A stretch of 64,000 nucleotides of DNA from Symbiodinium natans (taxonomy: Eukaryota > Sar > Dinophyceae > Suessiales > Symbiodiniaceae). Both the position numbers and the translations under genes were made by a program. The notes beneath the pieces are model-generated. The model was not told the origin of the DNA. It made no database searches and saw nothing but the letters and a program-made list of their open reading frames with translations. Below, piece by piece: positions 21,319 to 31,799 of the stretch (the first letter of the stretch is position 1; the number at the start of each line of letters is the position of its first letter). The DNA lies in the NCBI GenBank assembly GCA_905221605.1, contig CAJNDS010002523.1, forward strand, positions 956,001 through 1,020,000, written 5' to 3'.

Positions 21319-21670
21319 GGGTTTTTAGGGTTCTGCAGCGGATGCTGCAAGGTTTAGGGCTAAGGAGTTCACGGCCAGCCAGCCACGGCGGCTTTATTTC
21401 TGGGCCTCTACCAAGGGTTTTGGGCTTGATTTAGGGGTTCCTCAAGTACGGCGGGGGTGTTGGAAGTTCGCTAAGGACCCCGAAGCCGTGTTTTTGGGGT
21501 CATTCGATGATAACATAAACCCAAGCCCTGCAGGAACCAACACAAGCTAAGAAACTCTGGGGTCTTAGGGTAGGGCCACTATATTTTCTATACTTCCCTT
21601 AGAACCTTAACAAAAACAATATGTTTCAGTTCCTCTTGGGTTTTATATAAACAAAAAACAAGGGGGATAT

Positions 21671-21759
21671 GGGTAGTTGTCAAAATTATGGTCCCTTCTT
21701 GGTCCCTATTTTGATACGGCACCGTACCCCAAAAGGGATCATAATTTTGACAGCCACCC
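21671..21759 (+). mobile_element. MITE-2 copy between direct duplicates
   Basis: Inverted ends GGGTAGTTGTCAAAATTATG and CATAATTTTGACAGCCACCC. It lies between two copies of one segment (21597-21670 and 21757-21850, CCTTAGAACCTTAACAA ... AGGGGGATATGG). Related copies at 45535-45635 and, more diverged, 44215-44325. No coding capacity. Confidence 0.7.
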
Positions 21760-23055
21760 CTTAGAACCTTAACAAGAATAATATTTTTCATATCCTCTTG
21801 GGTATTATATAAACAAAAGAAAAAATAATTCCCAAGGGGGATATGGTTATGGCTTCACGAACTTAGCGAGCATCCCGCTCGCCTGGTCTCCTCAGCTTCC
21901 TGCCGAGTCTGCAGCCAACCGACCTGGCACAGAGGCACTAGCGCTTTAGGGTTTAGGGCTTTTGGTTTCGGGTTTAGGGTTCAGGCTCTAGGGTTTAGGG
22001 TTTAGGGTTTAAGCTCGATTGAACCCCGAAACCCCAAAATGTCCCTATGAGCCAGACACCTTAAGCTCCTCAACCATACTTGGAGGTTCTATGGGTACTT
22101 TTGAGTCCAATTGTAAGTCTACTTACAACTTAAGAAGAGGACTTGGGAGCTGATTAGTACAGTTCTACTTGAGGTTCTGAGTGCCCCTAACCTCCAAGTA
22201 GATCAGTCACAGACCCTATAAATCCTGGAACCCTACAAAACCGGCTCGGGACGTAGTATGTAGACCCTGAGAGTACGTGAAAGGCTTTTCGATGCGCTTG
22301 CCGGCGTGTTTAGGGTTTAGGGTTTAGGGTTTAGGGTGTAGGGTTTAGGGTGTAGCTTGCAGGGTTTCGGGTTTGGGACAGCTTGGTGGAAAGTTTTCAG
22401 GGCTCAGGGCGTGTAGGGCGTGTAGAGCATAAGGCATAGGCTCCTCAATTGACTGTGACGTTCGGGTCTGTCGTCCCCGGCCTTGCACCCGAAACCAGCC
22501 TCAACCTGACCCAAGTACACCAAGAAGGCTCGCAGCTCGCACAAGCGCAGTAAGTCGAGAAATAATACAAACTCACAAGTCCTTCTTCATGCCCCTCCGT
22601 CCTTCATTCTGCACCGGAGAGCCCTAAAGCCCTAAACTACGCCTTGAACCAACACCCCCCCGAAACACTCAACCCTGTAGGGTTTAGGGTTCAGGGTTTT
22701 AGGGTTGAGGGTTTAGGGTTAGGGCTTAGTAGACCCCAAAGTTTCGCGTGCGCCCCTAGATCTCTCCCCTTGGACTTTGCTTGGAGGTTCTGGGTACTTA
22801 TAACCGAATAAGTAGCGTAGCTATAACCGCCTTATACCTACTCCTCCAATGACCAGGCAATAGTAAAGTCTAAACTGTTTAAACCCTACAAGAGATGGAA
22901 ACCGAAACTAGTCAAAGTTCAAGCATCGGCTAAGTAAGTACGTGCTTTCAGTACCCTAATTAATGGGGTTCGAATTGGGTTATAAGTGCAGACATATTTG
23001 GGCGAATAACAACCATGGACCTCCAAGTAGGCCTTGTAGGGTCTCAACCCTAAAG

Positions 23056-23167
23056 CCTAAACCCTGGGGCGCACGACGGCCGCCTCATCAAACTCCTCCT
23101 GCAGCAAGCTGGATCCAGAGCAAACAGAGTGCCGGCAGTAGACCTGAAGGACGGGCACTTGGAGTGA
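23056..23167 (+). CDS. Terminal exon candidate (stop TGA)
   Basis: Plus frame after CTAAAG: LNPGAHDGRLIKLLLQQAGS... VDLKDGHLE then TGA at 23165-23167. 22 of 31 codons end in G/C and other frames are poorer. The first four residues come from the CCCTAAA tract, so the true acceptor may be a little downstream. Unknown family. Confidence 0.38.
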
Positions 23168-23469
23168 TTCATGGATGGTGCTTCTACGAGCCCTAAACCC
23201 TAAACCCTAAACCCTAAACCCCTAAACCCTAAACCCTAAACCCTAAACCCCTAAACCCCTAAACCCTAAACCCTAAACCCTAAACCCCTTCAACCCTAGG
23301 TTCGAAGCTTACCTGGGGTACTGTAGACCCCTAGGCCCCTAAACCCTAAACCCTAAACCCTAAACCCTAAACCCTAAACCCTAAACCCTAAACCCTAAAC
23401 CCTAAACCCTAAACCCTAAACCCTAAACCCTAAACCCTAAACCCTAAACCCTAACCCTAAACCCTAAAC

Positions 23470-23520
23470 CCTTGTACGGACCAGGGGCCTAGGAGTGCCC
23501 AAGAGGTAAGAGAAATGCAT
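23470..23520 (-). CDS. First-exon candidate
   Basis: Minus ATG at 23520, MHFSYLLGTPRPLVRTR, then GTTTAGGGTTTAGGG as donor; 17 codons, phase 0. On plus the same island has GACCAG ... GAG/GTAAGAG, a canonical donor, so strand is not settled. Confidence 0.28.
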
Positions 23521-23949
23521 CCCAAGAGCTTAGGGGTTCGGGTTTGGGGTTTAGGGTTGAAGGTTTAGGGTTTAGGGTTTAGGGTTTAGGGTTTAGCGTT
23601 TAGGGTATACACTTGGGCCACTTGGGCCCTAAAGCTCGTGTGCGAACCTCTTTAAGGCTTAGGTAAATACTGTAAAGGTGCCTGGACCCTTATAACTAGT
23701 TCTGGGGTGGAATTCGGGTTTTGAGGTTTGGTTTTGGGGCTTTTGAGGCTTGGGGGGTCCAGGGTTTAAGGCTTAGGGCTTCGGGTTTTGAAGCGAGGGC
23801 TTCAAAGGTTGGGACCGCATGAACCCTGTGAACCCAAAATCCCCTAAACCCCTAAACCCTATCAACCCTCAGCCCCCCTAAACCCTAAACCCTAAACCCT
23901 AAACCCCAAACCCCAAACCCTAAACCCTAAGCTCCAACCCCAACCGTAG

Positions 23950-25258
23950 CCTCAGCCACACGGCGCACACCCGGAAGGCTGCAGCGATTGGGATCGCCAA
24001 GAGAGCAGATGCCCGAGAGCCTGGGCATTTTGTTGGCGGGGGAACTCGGGGGTTTAGGTTTTAGGGTGTATAGGGTTTATAGGACTTATCGGGTGTCATG
24101 GGGTATAGAGTGTATAGGGTGTAGAGGATTTATAGGATTTATAGGGTGTAATGGGGTATAGGGTGTATAGGGTGTATAGGGTGTATAGGGTGTGCAGGGT
24201 GTATAGGGTGTATAGGGTTTATAGGGTGTATAGGGTTATAGGGTTTTTTCGGGTTTATAAGGTTTACAGGGTGCATAGGGTGTGCAGGGTGTATAGGGTG
24301 CATAGGGTGTATAGGGTGTATAGGGTGTATAGGGTGGCGGCATGGACCCTTAGGAATAATGTGAGGTCCTGTGTTTGTTTCCCATCAAGCAGCAATCAAA
24401 GTATCTCAGAGTAGTCGTCGCCCCTTTTTGGCTCTGGACAGGACTCCGCCAAAAAGTTCTTTCGCCCCTTGGTGCAGCTGTGTCCACGTGAGCATCTCAA
24501 AGCCTTGACGGACCAAGAAGAGATGATTCTTCGAGACAACATGCATGCTGTCGCAAGGCCTGAACGGCCGTGTAAGGTTTAGAGTTGAGTATTGCTTAGG
24601 GTATGGAGCCGGAGGCAGACTAATTACGGGGACAGGCTGACCAGCACCCTAGGTACATAGGGTGTATAGGGTGTATAGGGTGTATAAGGTTTATAGGTAG
24701 GGTTTGAGAGAGCCTGGGCATTTTCGGGAACGTGCGGGGTTTAGGTTCTGGGCTTCAGGGGTTTAGGGTTTAGGGTTTAGAGTTTCGGGCTTCGGGTTTA
24801 GGGTTTAGGGTTAGGGTTGAGGCTTTAGAGCATTGAGGGACTGAGGGGTTGGGACTACTAGGGTGCCAGGGTGTGGTAGGGGTTTTGTTGCTTGGATCTG
24901 CTCGGGTTTCATAGGCTCCAAGCCCTCTTACAGAGAGACTAAGGCCTCCAAGCGACCTCCTGTTTAGGGTTTAGGGTTTAGGGTTTAGGGTTTAGGGTTT
25001 AGGGACGGGTACCTCCTAGGCAGGGCTCTGGGATTTCAATTAGGGCACCTAATCTATATATGTATCTATTTTTTATCTATCTATTTATTTATCTATTAAT
25101 TTAGTTCTGTATTTCTATATTTTTGTCTGTTTACATGTATCGAATAATATTTGCATCTAAAACCTTAACTCACGCGTGTGCAAAACACCAGGCCGACAAT
25201 TTCGCGGCCAAAAGCCCAACAAATTCGTGGGCGAGTCCAAAGACAATTGCTTGACTAG
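23950..25258 (+). CDS. Intron-rich gene C, last four exons, unknown function
   Basis: Exons 23950-24051, 24415-24576, 24915-24961, 25192-25258 (ends TAG). Junctions: CCAACCGTAG in; GGGG/GTTTAGG out; CTCAGAGTAG in; TGTAAG/GTTTAGAG out; GGGTTTCATAG in; CTCCT/GTTTAGGG out; AAAACACCAG in. Phases 0-0, 0-0, 0-2, 1-stop agree. Exon 2 (54 codons; FFRPLVQLCPREHLKALTDQ...) looks clearly coding, mixed charged and helical. The tail ends QIRGRVQRQLLD. The intron 24052-24414 holds a GGTGTATAG array, and the next intron holds a shorter piece of the same array. The 5' end is not found. No family recognised. Exon 1 is also open on minus, so it is the least certain. Confidence 0.45.
24101..24333 (+). repeat. 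9-mer array GGTGTATAG
   Basis: About 25 units of GGGTGTATA with variants (GTGCATAG, GTTTATAG); a second short run lies at 24655-24690 across exon 24415-24576. Its YRVYRV translation is spurious. Confidence 0.8.
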
Positions 25259-25422
25259 TGACAGCCAGAACATGAGATGCTGAACCCTAGAACCCTAGAC
25301 CAGCCCGTAAACACCAAAATCCTAAACCCCTGAACCCTAAACCCTAGCCCTAAACCCTAAACCCTAAACTCCAAACCCTAAACCCTCAACCCCTACGTCG
25401 CAAACGACTCCTAACCACTCAC

Positions 25423-25479
25423 CGACCTTGCAGCCACGAAGCGTCGAGTCGCAAGCGCTCAGAGTCCCTGCGTCCTGCG
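25423..25479 (-). CDS. Exon candidate with canonical donor
   Basis: Minus: acceptor CTAGGTGCAG, donor GGTCG/GTGAGTGG. AGRRDSERLRLDASWLQG, 1 nt in, 2 out. It is antisense to and downstream of gene C. Confidence 0.35.
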
Positions 25480-25721
25480 CTGCACCTAGCGGCCGAACAT
25501 GGTAGGGTTTAGGGTTTAGGGTTGAGGGTTGAGGGTTGAGGGTCTAGGGTGTAGGGTTGAGGGTTGAGGGTTTAGGGTTTGGGGTTTAGGGTTTTGGGTT
25601 TAGGGCCCCCAAAAAGTCCGGGGGGGGGGAGGGGGCTCTAGCGGGTGTAGGGTTATAGCGGGTTCAGGTGCTTAGGGTTGAGGGAGGTTGAGGGTTTGGT
25701 GGTCAAAGGCTACGCAAAACT

Positions 25722-25965
25722 CTAAGGCTGCTGGTATTCTCTTGCAGACTCTTGCAAGTAGCTTACGTACGATTTGAAGCTCTTCTCCGTCAAGGCGTCC
25801 AAGAACGTGACGGGGGCGGTCACAAGGCCTTTGTTCAGAAGGTGCTGCACGAAAGTGCGGTAACCTTGAATGTGTTTACTCACTGTCCTTTCGGACAGAA
25901 TGCTGGTATGTCGACCCCCGCCCACGTAGGACTTGGTAGTCCACGTGCGGTACAGCTCGCCTTTC
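25722..25965 (-). CDS. Possible tyrosine-recombinase N-terminal fragment
   Basis: Minus: acceptor AAGCCTGCAG, open 80 codons to TAG at 25724-25722: KGELYRTWTTKSYVGGGRHT...TVSKHIQGYRTFVQHLLNKG...ALTEKSFKSYVSYLQESARE. 18 of the first 25 codons end in G/C. The pattern of two helices with T(V)xxHxxxYxxFxxxLxxKG and ALTxxxFxxYxxYL is like the SAM-like core-binding domain of tyrosine recombinases (as in Cryptons or DIRS elements). No catalytic domain is seen, so it would be a remnant or an exon. GTAAGCTACTTG inside could be a donor. The family call is inference. Confidence 0.3.
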
Positions 25966-27019
25966 CTGCAGGCTTGAGAGCTCGCAGACTTTCTTGTGCT
26001 TCAACTGATTTTTCGGGGCTTACCCCTAGATTCTCAGCCGTTCCCGTTCGGGGCTTAGGGTTCAGGGTTTAGGATTTAGCTTGTTTTTAGGGCTGAGGGA
26101 TTTTTGGGCTTAGGGCTTCTTAGGGTTTAGGGCTTTTGTGGCACTTTCAGGGCTTAAGGTTTAGGGTTGTTTAGGGTTGGGTTGTGCGTTTTAGGGTTTA
26201 GGGCTTACGGTTTAGGGCTTTTAGGGGTTTTCAGGGTTTTAAGGTATTTTTAAGGTTTAGGGTTTAGCGTATTGAGGGTTTTTAAAGTGTTCTTCTGTTG
26301 GGGTTTAGGGTTTTAGGGTTTCTTCGGATTTAGGGTTTTTAGGGTTTGTCAGGGCTTGGGGTTTAGGGTTTAGGTTTCTTTAGGGTTGGGCTTTGCGTTT
26401 TAGGCTTTAGGGTTTTGAGGGTTTTTTGGGGTTAAAAAGAATTGCCCAAAAAACACGTGCTAAGTGACCCAGAAAAGCATCTGCTAAGCGACCGCAGAAA
26501 ACTTGGCTACGCGACCCCTTTCCCAGACAGCATCGAGCAGCGCTCGCGTTGCACGCTTGGTGGAGGCGTTGCCAAGTGGCACAAGGAGGCACAAAAAAAC
26601 TTAAAACCCTACTAAACCCTAAACCCTAAACCCTAAATCCTAAACCCTAATTCCTAAACCCTAAAACCTAAACCCGGAGGGACTCGCCCCCCAGATTCCA
26701 AAACTCTGTATGGGTTTAGGGTTTGGAGTTTAGGGTCTAGGGTTTAGGGTCTTAGGGTTTAGGGTCTAGGTTTAGGGTCTAGGGCTTAGGGTTCTTCAGA
26801 GTTTTGTGTGCTGTCAGGCTTTAGGAGGGTTTTGGGTTTAGGGTTCAGGGTTTAGGGTTCGGGGATTAGGGTCTTGGGTACATGGTCTGGGTGTATAGGA
26901 GGATCCTTTCTGTCTTTAAATTCTAAAACCTAAGCCCTAAACCTTAGGGCTTGGGATGTAGGGTTTAGGGTTTGAGGTTTGTAGGGTTTAGGGATTAGGG
27001 TTCGAAAAGCCTGCCGAGG

Positions 27020-27058
27020 AGCACAACTTTCATGGGTGCTCGCGATCAAAGTTGTGCT
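27020..27058. other. Perfect 11-bp stem-loop
   Basis: Arms AGCACAACTTT (27020-27030) and AAAGTTGTGCT (27048-27058) with a 17-nt loop. No U tract follows. Role unknown. Confidence 0.6.
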
Positions 27059-28015
27059 AAGCCCTAAACCCTAAACCCTGAACCCTAAACCCTAAACCCT
27101 AAACCCTCAACCATGGAGGTTGTAAGCGTACTTGGGGTCACCTAGACCCAGGAGTAACCTAGGAACGACAAGATTATAAGGCAACCCCAACCCTAAAAAA
27201 GGGAAATAAGGGCCTACTCCGGGTCCTAGCTTATAACTCATAACCCTCCTAAACCCTAAGCCCTAAACCCAACATCTTAGTCCTACTACATGCCCCCTGA
27301 ACCTTCAAACAGGGAAGTTTCTGTCATGGACAAACGACAGGAAAACCATCCGAACCCCGAACCCGCTAAGCCCTAACCCTAAACCCTAAACCCCAAAGAA
27401 CTACAGGGAAACCCTAACTACAGGGAAACCCAGACCCGAGACATACCCAAAACCCTACACCGCATGCAGAGGTCTAGCGCCTGCAATCTGCACAAGGCCA
27501 GCAGTACCAGGCTCCTGGCTAGACCTCCACTTGAAGGCTCATGGGTAGCTCGAACGGAGGGTGTAGGGTTTAGGGTTTGGGGTTTGGGGTTTAGGGTTTA
27601 GGGTTTAGGGTTTAGGGTTTAGGGTGCCCAGAACTTCCAAAGCCACATAGATGAGGAATAATCCATATAAGCTATAGATTGAGGATTCTGGGGCTTTTAA
27701 AGGGTTGGTAATGGACATTTAGGGTGTAGGGTTTAGAGTTTAGCGTTATAAGCAAGCCAAATAAGGAAATAACTTGTTTAAACTACATGTGCCTCAGAAC
27801 CCCAGCTATTTCGACTCCCACGAACCACCCTGATCCCTAAATTTCAATACACCTACCCAGAACTTCCAAAACCCGGAGGGAAGAGCCCGCAAATCCAGAT
27901 AGGATCCTGAATGTCCTAGTAACCCTAATTACACCCTAAACCCATGTAAATGAGGAGTGTTAGGAAGGTCAGGGTATCACAAGCCATGTCGCCGCTAGCC
28001 GTGAACTTACTTCTA

Positions 28016-28110
28016 TTTGCTTAAGAACCCCAAAAGAATAACAACAAAAACAAATAGTCCCTATATTACCTTTAACAAGGAAGAATATTGTTTTTTTGGG
28101 GGGTTCTTAA
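28016..28110. mobile_element. Small inverted-repeat element
   Basis: Ends TTGCTTAAGAACCCC and GGGGTTCTTAAGCAA invert each other over about 15 bp; the interior (AATAGTCCCTATATTACC) matches 15285-15320. Non-autonomous element. Confidence 0.6.
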
Positions 28111-28306
28111 GCAACTAGTAGCTTGGGGTTTAAGGTTTAGGGCCATGTGATATTTTTAATAGCTTTTAATTGATTAGCTGATTTCATAATACATAATAGT
28201 TGCCTTACAAATGATTGTTCATCATATACTTGACATAACCTTTTTTATATAATTTGAATTATTTCAAGGAATATGCCTGAAGTTTTTTTCGGAAGCTCTG
28301 GAGTGC

Positions 28307-28746
28307 CATGGGAATCGAAGGGCTGAGTCGGAAAGGGCGCCATACTTTACCAGAGCTTCTTAAGGTTTGTTTTAGGGTTTTGGGTTCATAGGGTTGGTAG
28401 GGATTAGTGTTTTGAGGGTTCAGAATTCTTGAAGAAGTTGCTCTGAGCAGGGACTTCTCAAAAGCCTTTGAGCCTTTTCCAAGTTTTGCCCGTCCCTTTG
28501 CCGCGGTCCGTGCTAAGGAGGCTTTGGAACTTCCATGTAGGGTATGGATGGAGGGTGTAAAGCCTAAACTCTAAACACCCTATACACCCTAAAAACCCTA
28601 TAAACCTAAAACCCTAAAACAGCTCAATATATATAAGCGACCCTTCTAAACCCTAAAACGACTCTACACCTCAACTACAGCATGGCGTCCATGTTCAGTC
28701 TGTTCAGAGCAACTTATTCAAAGCTTCAAAACCCTCCAAACCCTAA
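28307..28746 (+). CDS. Gene D, 3' exons, unknown function
   Basis: Exon 28424-28541 (acceptor GAGGGTTCAG, donor TGTAGG/GTATGG; 39 codons, ILEEVALSRDFSKAFEPFPS...AKEALELPC) and exon 28681-28746 (acceptor CTCAACTACAG; HGVHVQSVQSNLFKASKPSK..., TAA at 28744). The intron is 139 nt and contains CCCTAAA-like units; phase 0 joins. An upstream island starts GCCATGGGA at 28307 and reads GIEGLSRKGRHTLPELLK before GTTTG, a good first exon, but its phase does not meet exon 28424 unless the downstream donor (GTTTTAGGG) and a later acceptor are used. Exon 28424 is one of the clearest coding stretches in the window. Confidence 0.45.
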
Positions 28747-28859
28747 TCCCTACAAACCCATGAGCCAAAAACCCTAAAACACACTTGAAGAACCCCTATT
28801 AAAAACCGAAAAAGCCCTGACAACCCTAGACAACCGTTCAACCCCAAAAGCCCTATAAA

Positions 28860-29165
28860 CCTTTAAACCCTAAACCCTAAAACCATAAAACCCTAAACGC
28901 TAAACCCTAAAGCCTAAACCCTAAACGCTAAACCCTAAACCCTAAACCCTAAACCATAAAACCCTAAACGCTAAACCCTAAACCCTAAACCCTAAACCCT
29001 AAAAGCCTAAACCTAAAACCCTAAAACCCTAAACCCTAAACCCTGAACCCTAAAACCCTAAACCCTAAACCCTAAACCCTAAACCCTAAAAGCCTAAACC
29101 TAAACCCCTAAAACCCTAAAAGCCTAAACCTAAAACCCTAAAACCCTAAACCCTGAACCCTGAAC
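28860..29165 (-). repeat. Mixed CCCTAAA / CCTAAAAG array
   Basis: 300 bp of CCCTAAA units with frequent CCCTAAAAG, AAACGCT and AAACCAT variants in blocks, ending near MITE-1 at 29206. Confidence 0.8.
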
Positions 29166-29205
29166 CCTGAAAACCCTAAACCCTGAATCCCTGTTGAACC
29201 CTATA

Positions 29206-29298
29206 CAGGGTGGGGCCCCCTTACTATACTAACTGTAGTTCAGGGACTTATAACCTAACTTAGGGTCCTTATAACCCAATTTAGGGCCCTTATAACTC
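29206..29298 (+). mobile_element. MITE-1 copy, 3'-truncated
   Basis: Starts TACAGGGTGGGGCCCCCTTA and follows the consensus to TATAACTC, then breaks into unrelated sequence; the last about 27 bp and the right inverted end are missing. Confidence 0.8.
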
Positions 29299-29355
29299 CC
29301 TATAGACCCTGCGCGGTGGCCTCGTCGAGCCATGTGTGGCCTGAGCTTTCAGGGA

Positions 29356-29724
29356 TTGGGGTTTAGGGTTTGGGGTTTGGGGTTTAGGGTTTGGGGTTTA
29401 GGGTTTAGGGTTTAGGGTTTGGGGTTTGGGGTTTAGGGTTTAGGGTTTAGGGTTTAGGGTTTGGGGTTTGGGGTTTGGGGTTTGGGGTTTGGGGTTTAGG
29501 GTTTGGGGTTTAGGGTTTGGGGTTTGGGGTTTAGGGTTTGGGGTTTGGGGTTTGGGGTTTGGGGTTGAGGGTTTGGGGTTTAAGGTTTAGGGTTTGGGGT
29601 TTAAGGTTTGGGGTTTGGGGTTTGGGGTTTAGGGTTTGGGGTTTAGGGTTTAGGGTTTAGGGTTTGGGGTTTGGGGTTTGGGGTTTAGGGTTTGGGGTTT
29701 GGGGTTTAGGGTTTAGGGTTTGGG
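29356..29724 (+). repeat. GGGTTTG / GGGTTTA mosaic array
   Basis: About 50 heptamers alternating GGGTTTG and GGGTTTA in irregular order, with rare TTAAGG variants. Confidence 0.85.
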
Positions 29725-29877
29725 GCTATTTTAGGGCTTAGGGAAAATAATGAGTTTTGGTCGCCTCCAAAGAATAAGGGTTCACAGGGGCCCTGAACCC
29801 TAAACCCTAGCCCTAGAGCCTGAAGCCTAAAGCCTAAACCTGAACCCTAAACCCTGCTCAAGGGCTTATAGGGACAG

Positions 29878-29925
29878 ATGGCACTTTCGGGATATGGCTT
29901 CCAAGGCCAGAAGCCCGTAGCCAGA
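29878..29925 (+). CDS. Exon candidate or first exon
   Basis: TATAGGGACAG then ATG: MALSGYGFQGQKPVAR, then GTAGGGTTTGG as donor. 16 codons, phase 0. It can be a first exon or an internal one. Confidence 0.3.
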
Positions 29926-30391
29926 GTAGGGTTTGGCGTTTGGGGTTTAGGGTTTGGGGGATTTAGCGGGTTCAGGGGGTATGGGGTTTCGGGGTTTCGG
30001 GGTTTAGGGTTTAGGGTTATGGGTTTAGGGTTTAGGCCTTACCGCAAGTACCCAAAATCTGTACGAACCCCAAATGCCCTAGACGCCAAACCCTCTATAT
30101 GCCCTGCCGGACCCTAAAGCTTACACCCCAAACCTGATAAACTCTAAACCCCACACCCCAAACCCAAGCCCTAAAGCCCTTAAACTCTAAACCCTACACC
30201 CCGAACCCTAAACTCCAAGCCCCACACTCCCAAACCCTCAGCGAAACACTACGCCCAAAGCCCCAAGCCCCAAACCATAAACCCTAAACCCTAAACCCTA
30301 CAAACCTAAACCCTAAGCCCTAAGCCCTAAACCCTAATCCTAAACCCTAAACCCTACAAACCTAAGCCCTAAACCCTAAGCCCCAGAAGAC

Positions 30392-30453
30392 CCAAGCCGG
30401 GGTGCCTTGTGCATGCGCTTCCAGGCAAGGCGCAGTGGCCCGAGTGCGTGGTC
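30392..30453 (-). CDS. Exon candidate, basic helix
   Basis: Minus: acceptor GCCCCAAG, donor CTTGG/GTCTTCTG. DHALGPLRLAWKRMHKAPRL with 14 of the first 19 codons ending in G/C. Unknown protein. Confidence 0.35.
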
Positions 30454-30706
30454 CTTGGGGCTTCAGGGTTTGCAGCGTTTGCAGGGTTTGCAGGGTTTCA
30501 GGGTTTGGGGTTTAGGGTTGAGGGTTTGAGGTTTAGGGTTTAGGGTTTAGGGTTTAGGGTTTAGGGTTTGGGGTTTCCGGTTTAGGGGTTTAGGGTTCTG
30601 CGGCTTTGGGGACTTTCGGGTCTCAGAGGTCAGGGAGTGTAAGGGGTTTTGGGGGTCAGGGATGCTGAGGGTTTGGGGTTCAGGGGGGCTTTTGGGGGTG
30701 TAGGGT

Positions 30707-31260
30707 TCGCCCTAAACTCTTGAACTCCTAGACTCATAAACTCCTAAAGCTCCTAAACTCCAAAAACCCTAAACTCCTAAACTCCTAAACTCCTAAACCT
30801 CCTAAAACTCCTGAACTACCAAACTCCTAAACTCCGAAACTCCTAAACTCCGAAACTCCTAAACTCCTAAACTCCGAAACTCCTAAACTCCGAAACTCCG
30901 AAACTCCTAAACTCCTAAACTCCAAAACTCCAAAACTCCAAAACTCCAACCCTAAACCCTAAGCCCTAAACCTTAAACCCTGAACAAACACGCCGAAACC
31001 CCTAAACTCAGGGCCCAGTGTTCTGGGGCTCTTGGAACTCCTGAACTCTTAAACTCCTAAACTCCTAAACTCCTAAACTCCTAAACTCCAACCCTAAACC
31101 CTAAACCCTAAACCCTAAACCCTAAGCCCTAAACCTTAAACCCTAAACCCCTAAACACGCCGAAACCCCTAAACTCCTAAGCCCTCAACCCTAAACCCTT
31201 TAAACACGCCTAAAATTGTAAACCCTCAACCCTAAACCGTAAACACGCCGAAACCCCTCA
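30707..31260 (-). repeat. CTCCTAAA octamer arrays and a duplicated segment
   Basis: Units CTCCTAAA/CTCCGAAA run 30710-30950 and again 31035-31090. The block CTCAGGGCCCAGTGTTCTGG occurs at 31008 and at 31262, showing local duplication that includes the end of the exon at 31258-31338. Confidence 0.8.
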
Positions 31261-31338
31261 ACTCAGGGCCCAGTGTTCTGGGACTCTTGGAGGCAAGGGA
31301 CGAGAAGATGCATGGCGCCGGAGAAGCCTCCTTTCGAG
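31258..31338 (-). CDS. Terminal exon candidate (stop TGA)
   Basis: Minus: acceptor CTGACCCCGCCCAG, then LERRLLRRHASSRPLPPRVP... and TGA at 31260-31258; 27 codons with the stop. Arg-rich. The partial duplicate at about 31008-31030 lacks the first half. Confidence 0.4.
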   Translation of the reverse strand, partial: LERRLLRRHASSRPLPPRVPEHWALS

Positions 31339-31674
31339 CTGGGCGGGGTCAGGCGCCTTTAGAAGTGGGGTTTAGGGTTTAGGGCTTAGGGTTTAGGGTT
31401 TAGGGTTTAGGGTCTAGGGTTTAGGGTTTCGGGTTTAGGGTTAGCGCCTATAGGCGCCCCACCCTAAACCTCCGGGTCTTGGATTTGCTTAGGGTGTAGG
31501 GTCTGGCCTCAGCCTTCGCTTCTTTCCGGTCTCCCCAAACCCTAAACCCGCAATACTCCTTCGCTTCCTCAGGTTTCCTCCAAGCCCTAGACGCAAAAAC
31601 CCAAAACTCAAACCTACACCTGAAACCCTACACCCGAAACCCGAATCCCAAACCCGAAACGAGGAACCTAAACC

Positions 31675-31762
31675 CTAAACCCTAAAGCCTAGGGTTTCTT
31701 TTTGGGGGGTTCGGAAGTTCATGCCGAGGCGAATCTTTTCTAGCCCGGACACTTTAATGGCT
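31675..31762 (-). CDS. Exon candidate ending in a telomeric tail
   Basis: Minus: acceptor TTTCCATTTCTCTACCAG (strong pyrimidine tract), then AIKVSGLEKIRLGMNFRTPQ..., running without a donor into the CCCTAAA tract, read here as GFRV and stop TAG (31677-31675). Either this is a terminal exon using the repeat for its stop, or the donor is non-canonical. Confidence 0.4.
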
Positions 31763-31799
31763 CTGGTAGAGAAATGGAAACTCGGGATGAGGGTGTAGG

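Larger units (their letters stand above)
20521..23055. repeat. Repeats and unresolved islands
   Basis: Contains the octamer array and MITE-2. The island 21865-21935 reads VGWLQTRQEAEETRRAG on minus (acceptor CTGTGCCAG, donor GTTCGTG). 22505-22560 is open both ways: minus LDLLRLCELRAFLVYLGQ to GTTGAGG, plus KYTKKARSSHKR to a canonical GTAAGTCG. 22040-22225 and 22780-22990 are unique without support. Confidence 0.4.
25979..28423. repeat. Telomeric tracts, stem-loop, AT-rich insert, repeats
   Basis: 26407-26592 minus has an open frame without ATG. 27020-27058 is a stem-loop. 27148-27232 is a dispersed repeat. 27453-27510 reads on minus EPGTAGLVQIAGARPLHA or SLVLLALCRLQALDLCM before GTGTAGGG. 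28016-28110 is a small element with inverted ends TTGCTTAAGAACCCC. 28145-28280 is AT-rich unique DNA. Confidence 0.45.

Noticed and set aside
24151-24414. Open frame translating to YRVYRV repeats
   Set aside because: It is the 9-mer array GGTGTATAG read through; nine is divisible by three, so the frame stays open.
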